A stretch of 64,000 bases of DNA from Benincasa hispida (Eukaryota; Streptophyta; Magnoliopsida; Cucurbitales; Cucurbitaceae). Numbering within the stretch: position 1 is the stretch's first letter; each line of letters begins with the position of its first letter. The notes beneath the pieces are model-generated. The model saw only the letters and a program-made list of their open reading frames with translations, was not told the origin of the DNA and did no database searches. A program made the translations under genes and the position numbers. The stretch is from contig NC_052355.1 in assembly GCF_009727055.1 (NCBI RefSeq), positions 5,077,840-5,141,839 on the forward strand, written 5' to 3'. Shown here piece by piece: positions 10,333 to 20,782 of this stretch.

Positions 10333-12785
10333 AGGTGCCATCGATGTCTCACCTGCATCGGTTTGGGGCTGAGTGGAATGACCTGCACCCAAACTGTATG
10401 GGTCATCAACATGCGGCGAAGCTCCAGAAGACAGGTGGGCTGGTGAGGGATGGCTAATGGATGCTACTGGTGATGGGGGGTTAGAGTCAAGAGCAAGAAG
10501 AAGGTTGGTAAAATGATTGGGAAGAGGGGAAAAGGGATCAATGGTGGGACTTGGTGGTTGAATGACTGAAGGTAAAGGATCTTCCAAGGGCTCATTGGGT
10601 GGATGATGCGATGCACTGCCTTGGATCACTTCCTTGCCTTTGACAATGCGTGGCCATCATTTGGGTTTGGGCAGTTGCAGCGCATTAAGATCGATGAGGG
10701 GCCACTTTGGTAGAGACTCAGGGTAATGAGGCGAATCCTTGAGAAGAACTCTCAAGATTTTAGTGTTAATGAGGCCATGGACTTCTATCATCGGCTCGTC
10801 TTCAATGCCAACACCTACAGATAGGCATAGGCTAGAGATAGTCCACGGAAAGAAATATTGGCCCCTGATGCGGCCTACATAACTTCGAATTTTCCTGGCA
10901 AGTAGTCTACCCACATCGATCGGAATGTCGCGCGTAATGCAATATGCGGTCATGACTCGATCCCTTGAAATTGTCTTGTCATGAGTGGTTGGAATGAGCC
11001 GTCTGTTCACCAAATAGACCTATAGACATGCTTTTGGTAGCAGAGGTTGGATGCGAGGGTCCTAATGCCAGTCAAGGACGCCGTCCAATTGGTGCCTGGT
11101 TGCACTGATATTCTCAATGTGTCCTCCATATGTTCTTCAGTAGGATCATCAATCAGCTTGCTGCCAGGAACTTCCGAAAAATTCTTTAACTTATAAAGCT
11201 GATTGATGTCCTCGGTGCTGAATGGCACTACCCTCCCATCGATTACCACCATATCTTTGGGGTCGTGGAGCCAACAATGATAAAAGGCCCGCACTACTGT
11301 AGGGATGACTATGGATGGGCATTGATAGAAAGTTTCCTCTTCTAGCTCTACTATGATGCTGATGATGAGGTCTGGTAGTGGGGCCGATGCTGGGAAGAAA
11401 CCCATTTCCATTAGTAAATCATCATTTTCCTTTCGTACTTTTGGGCACCTTCTGGCCAGCAAAGACTCGTTGCCTTCCACCTTTTCCTTTCCTTTTTCTT
11501 GAGCGAACGCAAGATGGGTTATTTGTCGTTTAATGCATTCTAGTTCCTTGTCCTGCTCTTCTTTTGCTCTTGCCCATTCTTCTTTCTCTTTTGTCTTTAA
11601 CTTGATGTTACGCTGTACTTTGGCTCTTTGGCGCAACTCCTTTTTTTCCTTCTTCTTCCTCTCAACTTCCTCCTTTTCTTGCAGTTCTTTTTTTAATTGC
11701 TCAGAGGCGAGCGTAATGCGCTACTCATCTTCGAGCTTTTTCTTTTCTACCTCCTTCGCCCTTGCGTTGGCACGGCGAACCTTCTTATCATGAAGCCTTC
11801 TAGCCAAGTTGGCTGAGGCGATGATTTGGCATGCCTATGCCATCTTTTCTTCCTTCTCCCTCAATTCCCTCCTACGCTCTTCTCTTTCCTTCTCTATGCA
11901 TTCAACTACTTTTGGGTCTACTGCGAACCCTTGCAGCACATTCCCCTTGCTGCGCCATATAAGTGGAGTGATGTCAGGATCTTCTATTTTGTCCGAACCT
12001 CGGAGTTGAGCCCCCATCGCAGTTAATCGTGGATACGACAATGAGGACTGTTGTTGCGATGATGGTTCAAGTTGCGCTGACATCCCTCTTTCCACCTTTA
12101 CGGTGGTGGATTCTCCTTCGATGATCGGGCTTCCTACCCTCTACCTTCGTTCTTCTACATTTCTCAAGTGCCTCTCTTCACGTCTGCGTTGCCTTCTCTC
12201 GACTCTCCTATTTTCTTTCCGGACCATTTCATTCTTTTCTGTCCGTTGTACTTCGACTTCCTTCTCCACCTCTTTCGCGAGCTGCTCCACCCGTCTCCGT
12301 GCTTCCACATCCTCCACAACTACCCTAATGGGTCCCTCATTGGAGTCTACTAGGGCATTCTCCTTAGGATCCAAGATTGTAAGGGCCATCCTTCACGACA
12401 CCGTGACCAACTCCTCCTTCAATGGCAGGGGCTGGTTCACTACTCCAGCTTCCGGCAGCCCTTCGTCCTTATCCAAATAGCTTAAAATTCTCCCAAAGAC
12501 CTCCTTGTCATCTTTTCTTTGCAATTCACTTTCAATGGGAGGCAGTGGGAACGCCATCGTAGGACTGGTGGCAGGGGCACTCTCCGTGCTCGGCCCCTTT
12601 CGGCGAGTAGATGGAGATGTAGACGCTGATAGCTTACGCTTGGATTTTCTGGCAATTCTGGGGACTAGTCTTGGTTGGGCTGCAAGGCGGTGACTGGTAG
12701 CGAGAATGGCTGCTTCCAACACGGAGACCGGGGCTTAGGAGGGGGACGAAGTTTGGGAAGAAGAGTGGGATGATTGTTTGACCAT
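10333..12785 (-). pseudogene. ORF2 of M1: coiled-coil / plant-transposon-like domain protein (broken)
   Basis: The ATG (complement of 12783-12785) is at the same place as in the other ORF2 copies and is followed by a Ser-rich head with a stop at about codon 17. Open stretches follow at 12722-12393, 12389-12141 and 12095-11835 (long charged coiled coil) and 11636-11007. The last begins the folded domain, with VIDGRVVPFSTEDINQLYKL. The segment 11013-10657 continues it (IRGQYFFPWTISSLCLSVGV), then 10629-10333 is the Pro/Ser-rich tail. Several shifts between these show it is dead. Function unknown; the family is plant-specific as far as I recall. Confidence 0.65.
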
Positions 12786-12960
12786 AGATACTAGCGAAGG
12801 GAAAGAAGAGAGTGGCGCTTTTAGGTAGGGGAAGAAAGGGTTAGGGTTTTGAGTATACAAAGGGTTTTGGGGAGGTTTGAATGAAAATGCAGAAGTAGAC
12901 TACTCGATGATGCCGAGGGGGGGTTTTATAGGTTAGGCCTTAATGTCGAAAATGTGCTCA
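12786..12960 (-). promoter_or_regulatory. Promoter-like block of ORF2 in M1
   Basis: On the minus strand, AAGGCCTAACCTATAAAACC (around 12938-12919) is followed by AAAACCCT and AACCCTAACCC telo-box-like motifs near 12860-12835, then the ORF2 ATG. The arrangement matches 1330-1490 and 53395-53562, although the site II element is degraded to GGCCTAA. Confidence 0.5.
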
Positions 12961-13399
12961 GCAGACCTTATTAATCCCAAAAGCCTGTCGCGCACCTTAC
13001 CATTATGACCTAGCAAACAAAAGATGTCCTTTCATCTGCTACGCAATAATGACCATCGGGAGCTTAAACGCTCGTACGTTTAACCTTCTTTGCAGTTTTT
13101 TTTTCTTTTAAATTAAATGGAAGATGGGCACAATGCATACCCAACAACGCAATGCATACCCGCCATCACATTGTATACCTGACATCGCAAAGCTTATCTC
13201 AAAACCAAAATGATAAGTCATCGCGATGCTCACGCAAATCGTTCATTCAGTCAATATAAACAATGCAAATAGAAACTGAAAGGGAAACTAGTTTAACAAA
13301 GCAGTAAAGATAATTTAGATGGATTCTTATTGGAAAAGATTTTCAACGTTACCGCAAAGCACATCCCTGCAGGCGATCAGAATTGCCTGCCCAATGTCA
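12961..13399 (-). other. Spacer between gag and ORF2 of M1
   Basis: No gene seen. AT-rich, with a few short CATACCC-type direct repeats at 13135-13180. Position and flanks match the gag-ORF2 spacer of the sister copies. Confidence 0.5.
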
Positions 13400-14802
13400 C
13401 CGCTTGACATTATTCTTTGACACTAGATCTGGGTGCTTCTGAGTTGTTGGGTAGTGTACCAGGTGTTCTATTTTTCAATTCGGTCGCAAGCTACCCAACA
13501 TGTACCTCCAAATCCTAATGAAAGATGCTTACGATTGCATGAGCGCGTTATTCTTCTGTATGTATTCTTTGAGCAGTGATTCTAAGTACGATGAATTGGG
13601 TGAAGTGTTAGATGAAGAGGGTTGATTGTCAGGTTTTCTATTCTGATAATGATTTTGGCCTTGACCTTGGTGATGAAAGCCTGGAGGATTTCCTCTATCC
13701 CTGAATAATTGGTCTGCAGATTCCTTTGGCCTCCCTGATTAGTGTTCCCTCCCCAACTGAAGTTGGGATGATTCCTCCAACCTGGGCTATATGTGTTGCT
13801 GAAGGGGTTATTGTGGACCAAATATACTGATTGTTAGTTTGATGGGCAGACTTCCACTGAATGAGCCATTGTATACAACTTACTGCTGCCACTTGCCTCA
13901 ATGCGCTGGCTTGCATTGCATTCTGAGAGAGTGCACCTTGATTTATGGCCATGGTTTGTAGGAGCCAGGTGACTGCAGCCATCTGGGCAGCCAGCATGGT
14001 CATTGTGTCCATTGGTACAATGGCTCATCTGCTTTCCTTCGTTCTGTGCTTCTGTCTTCATATCTATCATCAACCCAATCATGCTTATTTCGCGATATGC
14101 GATCTAGAATGACTTTTGCTTCGGTATAAGTCTTATCCATAAAACCTTCTGCTGCTGAGGCGTCTACGACTTCTTGCATTTCTCTGTTCAAGCCATTATA
14201 GAAAGTTTCCATAAGAACGCAATCTGGAATCCCAATATGCGGACAGTTCTTCACTAAACGTTGAAAGCGCGCCCATGTTGTGCTCAGAGTTTCATTGTCT
14301 ACTTGCTCAAAATTTAGTGCTTCCTCTCGTCTTCTTGCGTTAACGGCGGGAGGGAAGAACTTCTTCATAAATCTTTCTACCGACTGATCCCAGGAGTTAA
14401 TCTCGTTTGGCTCCAAAGAATGGACCCATTTCTTCACCTCATCTTGGAGTGTGTAAGGAAATTGATAGATTTTGATGCCTTTGGGTGTCACGCCAGGAAT
14501 GGAGAATGTATTGCACATCTCGACAAAACTGGTGAGGTGTGCATGCGGGTCTTCTTCTTGCAAACCTTCAAATTGACCCGCGTTTTGTATCATTTGGAGC
14601 ATAACAGGTTTAATCTCAAACCTGGTGTTTTCTTCCACCATTGGTCTTGCGATACCAAGCGAAAAATCATATAAGTTGAGTGCCGAATAGTTCCTCATAG
14701 GAATATTACAATCAGCAGTTAAGAAGACTGGGTATTGCAGCAACCAATTCATTCCTTGATTTACTTCGAGCCTGTCATTGTTGTTGTTCACCATATTTCT
14801 GC
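13400..14802 (-). pseudogene. Gag of M1, Athila type (main part, broken)
   Basis: The best-preserved gag in the window: 264 residues open from 14794 to 14000, matching the plant retrotransposon gag domain, with FEGLQEEDPHAHLTSFVEMC, QFPYTLQDEVKKWVHSLEP and ARRREEALNFEQVDNETLST as family hallmarks. It is followed with shifts by 14012-13695 and by 13821-13582, which carries NPFSNTYSPGWRNHPNFSWG. Its N-terminus continues at 16612-16470 beyond an inserted solo LTR, and the open frame resumes across the insertion site. Gag would form the cytoplasmic particle. No protease follows. Confidence 0.8.
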
Positions 14803-14807
14803 GACGC

Positions 14808-16464
14808 TAATAACAGGCAGAAATGCACGTTATTATAGTTCTAAGTTCTAAACAATGTTGGATTGTGTTGATGAAATATGTTAATTTGTGTCCATTAAGC
14901 ATCGATTTCATAATATTATGGTCGCATGCATTCAAGGCATTAGAACAATTGATTTTTGTATTTTTTTGCAGAATATGCGTTGACGTACTGCAAGAATTGC
15001 GTTCATAAGAAATCACCGATCAAGCATAACTTCACCGCAAGGCTTTACGATGATTGTGTTCGTAAACATTCGCCTGAGAAGGATCACCGCAACTGAGTCA
15101 GCACATCTGGGTGAAAGGTTAATTAATCGTGATGGGATAGAAAGCTGATGACAGTCGAACTCGAATTAAGTTGATAGCCGATAACGGTCACAAAGTACAT
15201 TCAGCTTTTCGGCGACAATTATTCGGTGCATTAGTCAGGAATTAAAGTTGTCCCATCTATACAACTAAGAGAGAGAAGCCGCCTTTCACCATGGATGCTC
15301 TATAAATACCAAGGGCATTCTTCAGAGAAGGGGTTGACGAGTAGATCAGTTCACCATTCCTTAGTTCATACGTCTTTGTTCTTAGTTTTATTTCATGTTA
15401 ATGCAGACGCGAGGGAGGAAGTTGTGTCGGCAGATCGTTCCGGTAAGCTTGGGAGAGCGCCAGAAGCTTCAAGGACAAAGAGAGGGTCGACGCCTGCGAA
15501 AGCAGGAACATCTTTAGAACCGAACGGAGATTTCAGTATAAAAGCCTTGGTCAGCAAAGAATTGCTGCTAGGCTCTCTACCTTTAACTTCCATTGTCATT
15601 TTGTATTCAACTCATTTATAAAAATGGAATTTCCTTCTCTATATCTGTTCCCTCTCTGTTATTCACACATGAGTAGCTAAATTAGTTGAATGGGTTGAGA
15701 AGCATTTAGCTAGCACAACTAGGGAATCTTCATTCTTTGCGATTATCTTGTATTATATATGCTTCATTCATCCATTAGAGATATTCGGGAGGGTAGTCTA
15801 AGGACAGGATCTAAACTTAGGAAGGTCAGGTTAGAATCTAGGCTCGGGAGAGTCAGATTAGAACACATAATACAAGAGATAGGCGCTTAGGAATGAGCAC
15901 CATTTATTATTAATGCATCGCATGCATCCTAGAGATAGGATATTATTGTATGCGATCACCTTGCTTTCATGCATTTTGCATCATCGCATAGGACAAGAGT
16001 AGAGACTTAGGAATAAGCTCTATGAACACTTTTGCATTCAATACATGTGTCCTAGACTTAGGAGCATCGCATTTATATTGGGAAATGACTTGCTGTGTAT
16101 GGTTGTAACATGATCGCATAGTCTGACGCATTCCCAAGTAACGCTAACTAAAGATTTTCTCAACCCATTCATCCCATACTCATTGCATCTATCACACAAC
16201 TGCCTTTTCTCAAATTCGCCGGATTTGTTTATTTTCTCATTAACGCAGTCAACAACAAACCAACAATTTATTTACTTGGTTACCCTAAGGTTTTCATAAA
16301 AATTACCAACGCAATTTGTTTTCACAAGTCCCTGTGTTCAACCTTGGACTTACCAGGAAACTCAGAAGAATTTACACTTGGATTCCGCTGGGGAAACTTG
16401 AGTGCACAATGCAAATTTATCAACGCATATCATCCATATTTCCACTTCATAAAACCAAGCACCA
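14808..16464 (+). repeat. Solo LTR, family B (copy B2), inserted in M1 gag
   Basis: It starts TAATAACAGGCAGAAATGCA and ends CACCA, with flanking GACGC (14803-14807) and TACGC (16465-16469), a 5-base target duplication with one change. It lies opposite to M1. It has a TATA box (TATAAATA, about 15301) and the late conserved block near 16330. No polypurine tract or primer site adjoins it, so it is a solo LTR left by LTR-LTR recombination. Confidence 0.8.
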
Positions 16465-16469
16465 TACGC

Positions 16470-16612
16470 CTATTATGATTTTGGCGTGCTCTCCTGCGAA
16501 AGGTTCTCTCGATTTTTGGGTCAGCGTTGAATTCTAGATCCGTCCCAGCACTCATACACCGCCAGTTGCTCTTTGCTTAAGCACACTGTACTCAAGAAAC
16601 TTGTCCTGCACA
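16470..16612 (-). pseudogene. N-terminal part of M1 gag leader and coding start
   Basis: Read on the minus strand this aligns with the region just after the primer site in the copies at 26.66 kb and 52.27 kb (GCAGGACA, then a GAGT.CTGG..CGGATC.AGAATTC block), and runs on in frame toward the gag at 14802 once the inserted LTR is ignored. Confidence 0.6.
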
Positions 16613-17897
16613 GAATGATCCGAGGTCGAACACGGGGATTTGCGATGCTAGTGCGACAATGAAGTGATATATGCCACCGTAAAAAAATTAAGATGTGAGG
16701 TGCTAAAGAGTAAAATGCGATGACAAATGAACAAATAGGTAAATAAATCTGAAATTGTGCAAGGTGTGCATGAGAGAATGCGATGGCAAGTCTTGTGGAT
16801 AGAATCACAGAGTGAGAACAGGTTTTGGGGAAAAGATTATCACAAGTTTGTCAATCTTGTTGAGGATGCAACTAAGGTTCCGTCTTCCCTTGGCTTACAT
16901 CTCTCGGCGATCGCCTGCATCACCATATCTCTATGATGATCAGGGACAAACATTTCCAAAACGTAAGGTTGTTTCCATCTCTAGAAATACTTCTTTCTTT
17001 AGTTAACGTATTCTATCAACCTTCTTTCGAGAGGTGGATTAACATCTTCACTTATGCTCTCGCAGGTGAATATGCCATTGAGCATACGTTAAATAAACTT
17101 AGCTGACTTCTTCAATATGGATCGACTCACTCGCTCAATCCTTCAACCACACCCTGGAGGTTTAGTGACTCATGGTGAGAGAAATGAAGTATGAATGCAT
17201 TATGGTGAAGAGAGAGATGAAGATGAACATGATAGTGATATTAATTGGTAAAGATAAAGCATTTGTTACAGAGATATGAATGAAAGACGGGAAATGAACA
17301 ACAATAGATGAACAGAAAGTAAGAACAGATGAGAGCTCAGTGTCAATGGCTTGACACGGATCCCGATCGGAGTTGCTTGCTTGTCGGCGTGATGGAGGAA
17401 TGAGGTGTAGAACTTCCTTCTCAGGAGAGTTCTTGGGGGAAAAATGTTCCTTGCACAGAACTTCTTTTTCATCTCTATTTCCATGTGTTCTCCTTGTGTT
17501 GAGTATTTCTATTTATAGACTTTAGCACCTATTGTGTCAGTGGTCCCGCTCTGAAATATTAGTTTTTCCTGTTGAGGCTTGGTGGGAATGTCCGCTCTGT
17601 TCCACGTTCAATTTGTCAGGTCCTACATTAGAAAAGCTGTACAATTTCAGAAATCCCCGAGAATGCGTTGTTCTTTTTGTCCATGAGCAATCGTCACATG
17701 CGATACCTGTTACTTGCAAAACAAAGGTTTGGACATCCTTTTTTCCATCGCAATGCGTTTAGCGGGTGCGTTTGCGATACTTTTACAATATTTGCATTTC
17801 TAAGCCAATTTTACTACGTTTGATGCAACTTTTCCTTCCTATTGCCGCATATTCTAAGTAAGATGATATAAATAACTTGTATTTCTACCAGTTATCA
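16613..17897 (-). repeat. LTR, family A-like (copy A4), 3' end deleted
   Basis: On the minus strand it starts TGATAACTGGTAGAAATACA at 17897 behind a polypurine tract and runs to the CCCGTGTTCGACCTCGGATC block near 16620. The last about 190 bases of the LTR and the primer-binding site are missing, so the LTR joins gag leader sequence directly. It is thus preceded by one element's 3' end and followed by another's 5' end. Confidence 0.7.
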
Positions 17898-18180
17898 CAC
17901 CCCTAAATTTAGAAATATGCTTGTCCTCAAGCATATCCTTTACTAAGGCAATTCAGCTTAAGTCCTAAGTCCTTGTTTTGCGCTGATCAGCTACTCAAAA
18001 TGCTATTCTTCTACATAATTTCTTAAAATCACTTGTTCTTTCTATCCTTTGAACATTTCTTTAGCATGCTCTACTTTAGTCATACCTATACAAACCTTTG
18101 CTCAAAGTTCCCTTCTTGTTTCAAAAAGATGTGTTCTTTTTCTTGATCAAGAGATACAGTTAAATTTTATGACCGTGCAA
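17898..18180 (-). other. Polypurine tract and truncated 3' UTR upstream of LTR A4
   Basis: AAATTTAGGGGTG (minus strand, 17910-17898) follows GCTTGAGGACAAGCAT, as before the LTRs at 5831 and 28688. The similarity fades near 18180, where element-derived sequence ends. Confidence 0.65.
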
Positions 18181-19143
18181 TTTTTTTAAACAAAAAAGAA
18201 ATGTGATTATCTTTAATTTCTTATAAATCGACTAACACATAGATATAGTCTAGGTCACCAATTTTCATTACTTTTAAATTTAACATTAGATATTTACATT
18301 CCAATTTAACTTAAACTATATTTATTTTAAAATGTATGTTTTAACGATTTTGAACCACCTTACTAGTAATAAATGAAGATTATACAATTTTGTTTTAGCT
18401 ACCCTCAACATTTAAAAGTTAGGTAATGTAACTATTTTTGTTTTAATGTTTTCATATTGTTCTAGTAACTAGATTATTGAATTATAGGCTAATACTCAAG
18501 TATCGTGATATATATACTGCAATATTTTTTATTCTAATGTTATTATATATATATTGGAAAGTTCACACGAAAGGAAGCATTTTTTTACCATATTAATTAG
18601 TATTTTGATTTGATTAAATCCTCTTCTTTTTTTTTATTTTATTTTGACTTTGGATCTCATGGAACTATTTTTTGAAGGATGTAAATGCAAGTGTCTTGTT
18701 TTTCTTTTACACGTATATCTCACATGTACATTAGAAGAATCAATGCACCAATTCAGTGTGTATAACCACCCCCACCTCGAATAGATGCGCCCAATTGACA
18801 TCTTATCTCGAAGAGTCGCATCTTGCTAACCTCAATTACAGTTATTTATTCTAAGACTTTATTTTAAAAATATATAAATTTATTTCGTAAATTAAAAATT
18901 AGAAAAGTCACATGCACTATCTTTCAAATACATACCTACATTCCAAAAATCACAACCACTTGACAAAGTACTATATGGAAATTTATGAAAAATATAAGGC
19001 CAAAAAGAACATGTAAAGATTCTTTCTTATTTTTATTTAATAACCACTCCATACAGCAATTTGGACACAAATAGTTCACAGTATCAAATATTTCATAAAT
19101 TCACAAACTGTATTTTTAGTGTAGTTAACAATAAAAAGAGACT
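18181..19143. other. AT-rich intergenic stretch
   Basis: I see no gene, LTR or clear repeat here; the reading frames are short and look random. Confidence 0.5.
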
Positions 19144-19258
19144 AAAAAAGTAGTCAAGCTCAGATGTGCCAAGGTGTCGACGACAGATGATCCGACGGTC
19201 GTGATCGACCCACGATCACTGGAGCACAGAATTCCTCATGGCAGGACAATTGGAAATT

Positions 19259-19331
19259 GCACCATTCGGCGGCAATCGAACCCAGGTCTGTACCGTTGCA
19301 GGGAACTATTTTACCACAAGACCACCGGTGC
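19259..19331 (-). pseudogene. tRNA-Gly pseudogene (anticodon position reads GCA)
   Basis: On the minus strand the 73 bases closely follow plant tRNA-Gly(GCC): GCACCGGTGGTCT start, GTGGTAAAATAG D-arm, GGTACAGACC, and GGTTCGATT T-loop. The anticodon stem-loop reads CCTGCAACGG, so GCC has become GCA (a Cys anticodon). The acceptor stem has a mismatch at pair 7 and a G-T pair, and the T-stem has two mismatches, so it is probably not functional. A run of T on the minus strand (19149-19144) about 110 bases downstream could be a Pol III stop. A tRNA-derived SINE or a decayed tRNA-Gly/snoRNA dicistron are alternatives. Confidence 0.7.
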
Positions 19332-19951
19332 TTTCTGATTTTAATGCAAAACTTAATGTAATTTTTTCAGAATAAACACACTTTATGTGGAACTCCCATG
19401 ATCTTCAACTCCAAAAGTAATAATAATTAAAAAGAATAAATAAATAAGATTACATATTTTTATTTTCTTTGCAAGGACACACTTTATGTCGTGTTCTTCA
19501 ACTCCAAAATAATAATAATAATAGTAATAATAATAATTAGTGTGAATTTAGTGTACAATCCACACCTTATCCATCTATTTAAGCATAGATGTGCTGATTT
19601 TGTACTACAATGGGCTTTCTTCAATTCGCATAAGGCTTTTATTTTGTGACATGTTATCAGATCTAATAAATTTTGTGAATATCCGTTTGTTGGTGTGTTT
19701 TTAGATTCAACGATACAAATAATTTGAAATTTTAGAAATAACATTTTATATTTCCAAATGTATATTTCAAATCTCCTTGAGCGTAAACAACATATGACAA
19801 TTTATTGGATTGAAGAATCTTTTGATTCTTAAAATGATGTCTAATGTGAATTTTCAATAATTTTCTCATCATCATTGACCAAAAATGACCTAATCGAACA
19901 TGCCAAACGGAATATATATATCTGGATTAGTGAACTTCAGGTTCAACGTTC
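19332..19951. other. AT-rich intergenic stretch with a trinucleotide microsatellite
   Basis: An AATAAT-type run lies at about 19507-19540. No gene seen. Confidence 0.5.
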
Positions 19952-20469
19952 ACTACAACAAAAACTACATTTATTGACATTTGCTATTTTTATTACTTGA
20001 CATTTTTATAAAAAAAATGTCAAGTTCAAGCAATGTTTTCTTGCCATTTTAAAAATGTCAAGAGTGACTAAGATTTCCTCAATTTTTATTTTCCCAAAAT
20101 TAAACTTAATTTAATTTTCAATACACGTACAAGACCACATTTTTGTTCTCCCTCTCAAAACAATTTTCCCATACTTTCTTTCGCCGCTATTTCTCAGATT
20201 TTCAGTCGCCGTTCTTTTCGAATTTTTCCTAGATTTTTCTTCTCCCTTTCAAACAGGCCAATTGACCACATTTTAGTTCTACCCTAGCTTCCCTCTCAAA
20301 CGAAGTCAATCGACCAACTTCCCTTTCCTCTCAAACGAAGCTGCCACTCTTTCCTCCATGTTATCCAATCTTTGTTTTCTGTATTTCAGAGCTTCATTCG
20401 GTATTTTAGGGTTTGGAGGTTCGTATTTCATAAACTCAACCTTCCTTTTTGTATTCAATAGCATCGTTA
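19952..20469 (+). mobile_element. One end of a CACTA-type DNA transposon (fragment)
   Basis: CACTACAACAAAAACTACAT at 19952 is a classic CACTA terminus. It is followed by repeated TTGACATT/AATGTCAAG subterminal motifs, including a hairpin CTTGACATTTTT...AAATGTCAAG at about 19997-20026. I do not see the opposite end in the window. No transposase is recognisable; the rest (20100-20469) is non-coding. The fragment abuts the copia LTR at 20470. Confidence 0.65.
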
Positions 20470-20782
20470 TGTTGTGATGCCCTAAATCTTGTAGGGTCAT
20501 GTAGTTTGTAATTGTATTGTACAAACTTTTTATTAACATTTAGTAATATTAATCCAACAAACTAATAAATTAACATCGAAAGTTATCATATGTAGCTTAA
20601 ACATGTATATTGAGACATACAAGTGGATCATGTTTAAGTGATAACCTAAAAGGTTTGTAGTAGATGGATAAAGTTGGATACCTTATCCTGGTGACACTAT
20701 GAATACAACCCACTTTATAGATGTTATAGTTCTTATAAAGTACTACAAATGATTTGATCCTAATCATTCATGTAGAGACATG
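20470..20782 (+). repeat. Left part of a copia LTR (outer element E, family C)
   Basis: It starts TGTTGTGATGCCCTAAATC and matches, in opposite orientation, the beginning of the C1 LTRs (24385 leftwards, 59981 leftwards). It stops after GAGACATG, and the following LTR bases resume at 59987, so the gap is the insertion C1. ACATG (20778-20782) is the left copy of the target duplication. Confidence 0.8.

Larger units (their letters stand above)
10333..17897 (-). mobile_element. Minus-strand Athila-like, pol-less element (M1)
   Basis: Read on the minus strand: LTR remnant (17897-16613), start of gag (16612-16470), a solo LTR inserted in gag (16464-14808), rest of gag (14802-13400), spacer, promoter-like block, and ORF2 (12785-10333). 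Beyond ORF2 it is cut exactly at the terminus of LTR B1, so its 3' UTR, polypurine tract and 3' LTR are missing. No pol gene lies between gag and ORF2. Layout as in L1 and the element at 50.4 kb. Confidence 0.75.

Noticed and set aside
8638..16464. LTRs B1 and B2 as the two LTRs of one element around M1
   Set aside because: Both are plus-oriented while the interior is minus, no primer site adjoins B1, and B2 has its own near-perfect 5-base duplication inside gag.
19259..19331. Functional tRNA-Gly or tRNA-Cys
   Set aside because: Acceptor and T-stem mismatches and an anticodon that disagrees with the tRNA body.
18181..20469. A host gene in the only stretch free of LTR elements
   Set aside because: No long open frame, no splice-consistent coding pattern and no recognisable protein segment; only the tRNA pseudogene and a CACTA end.
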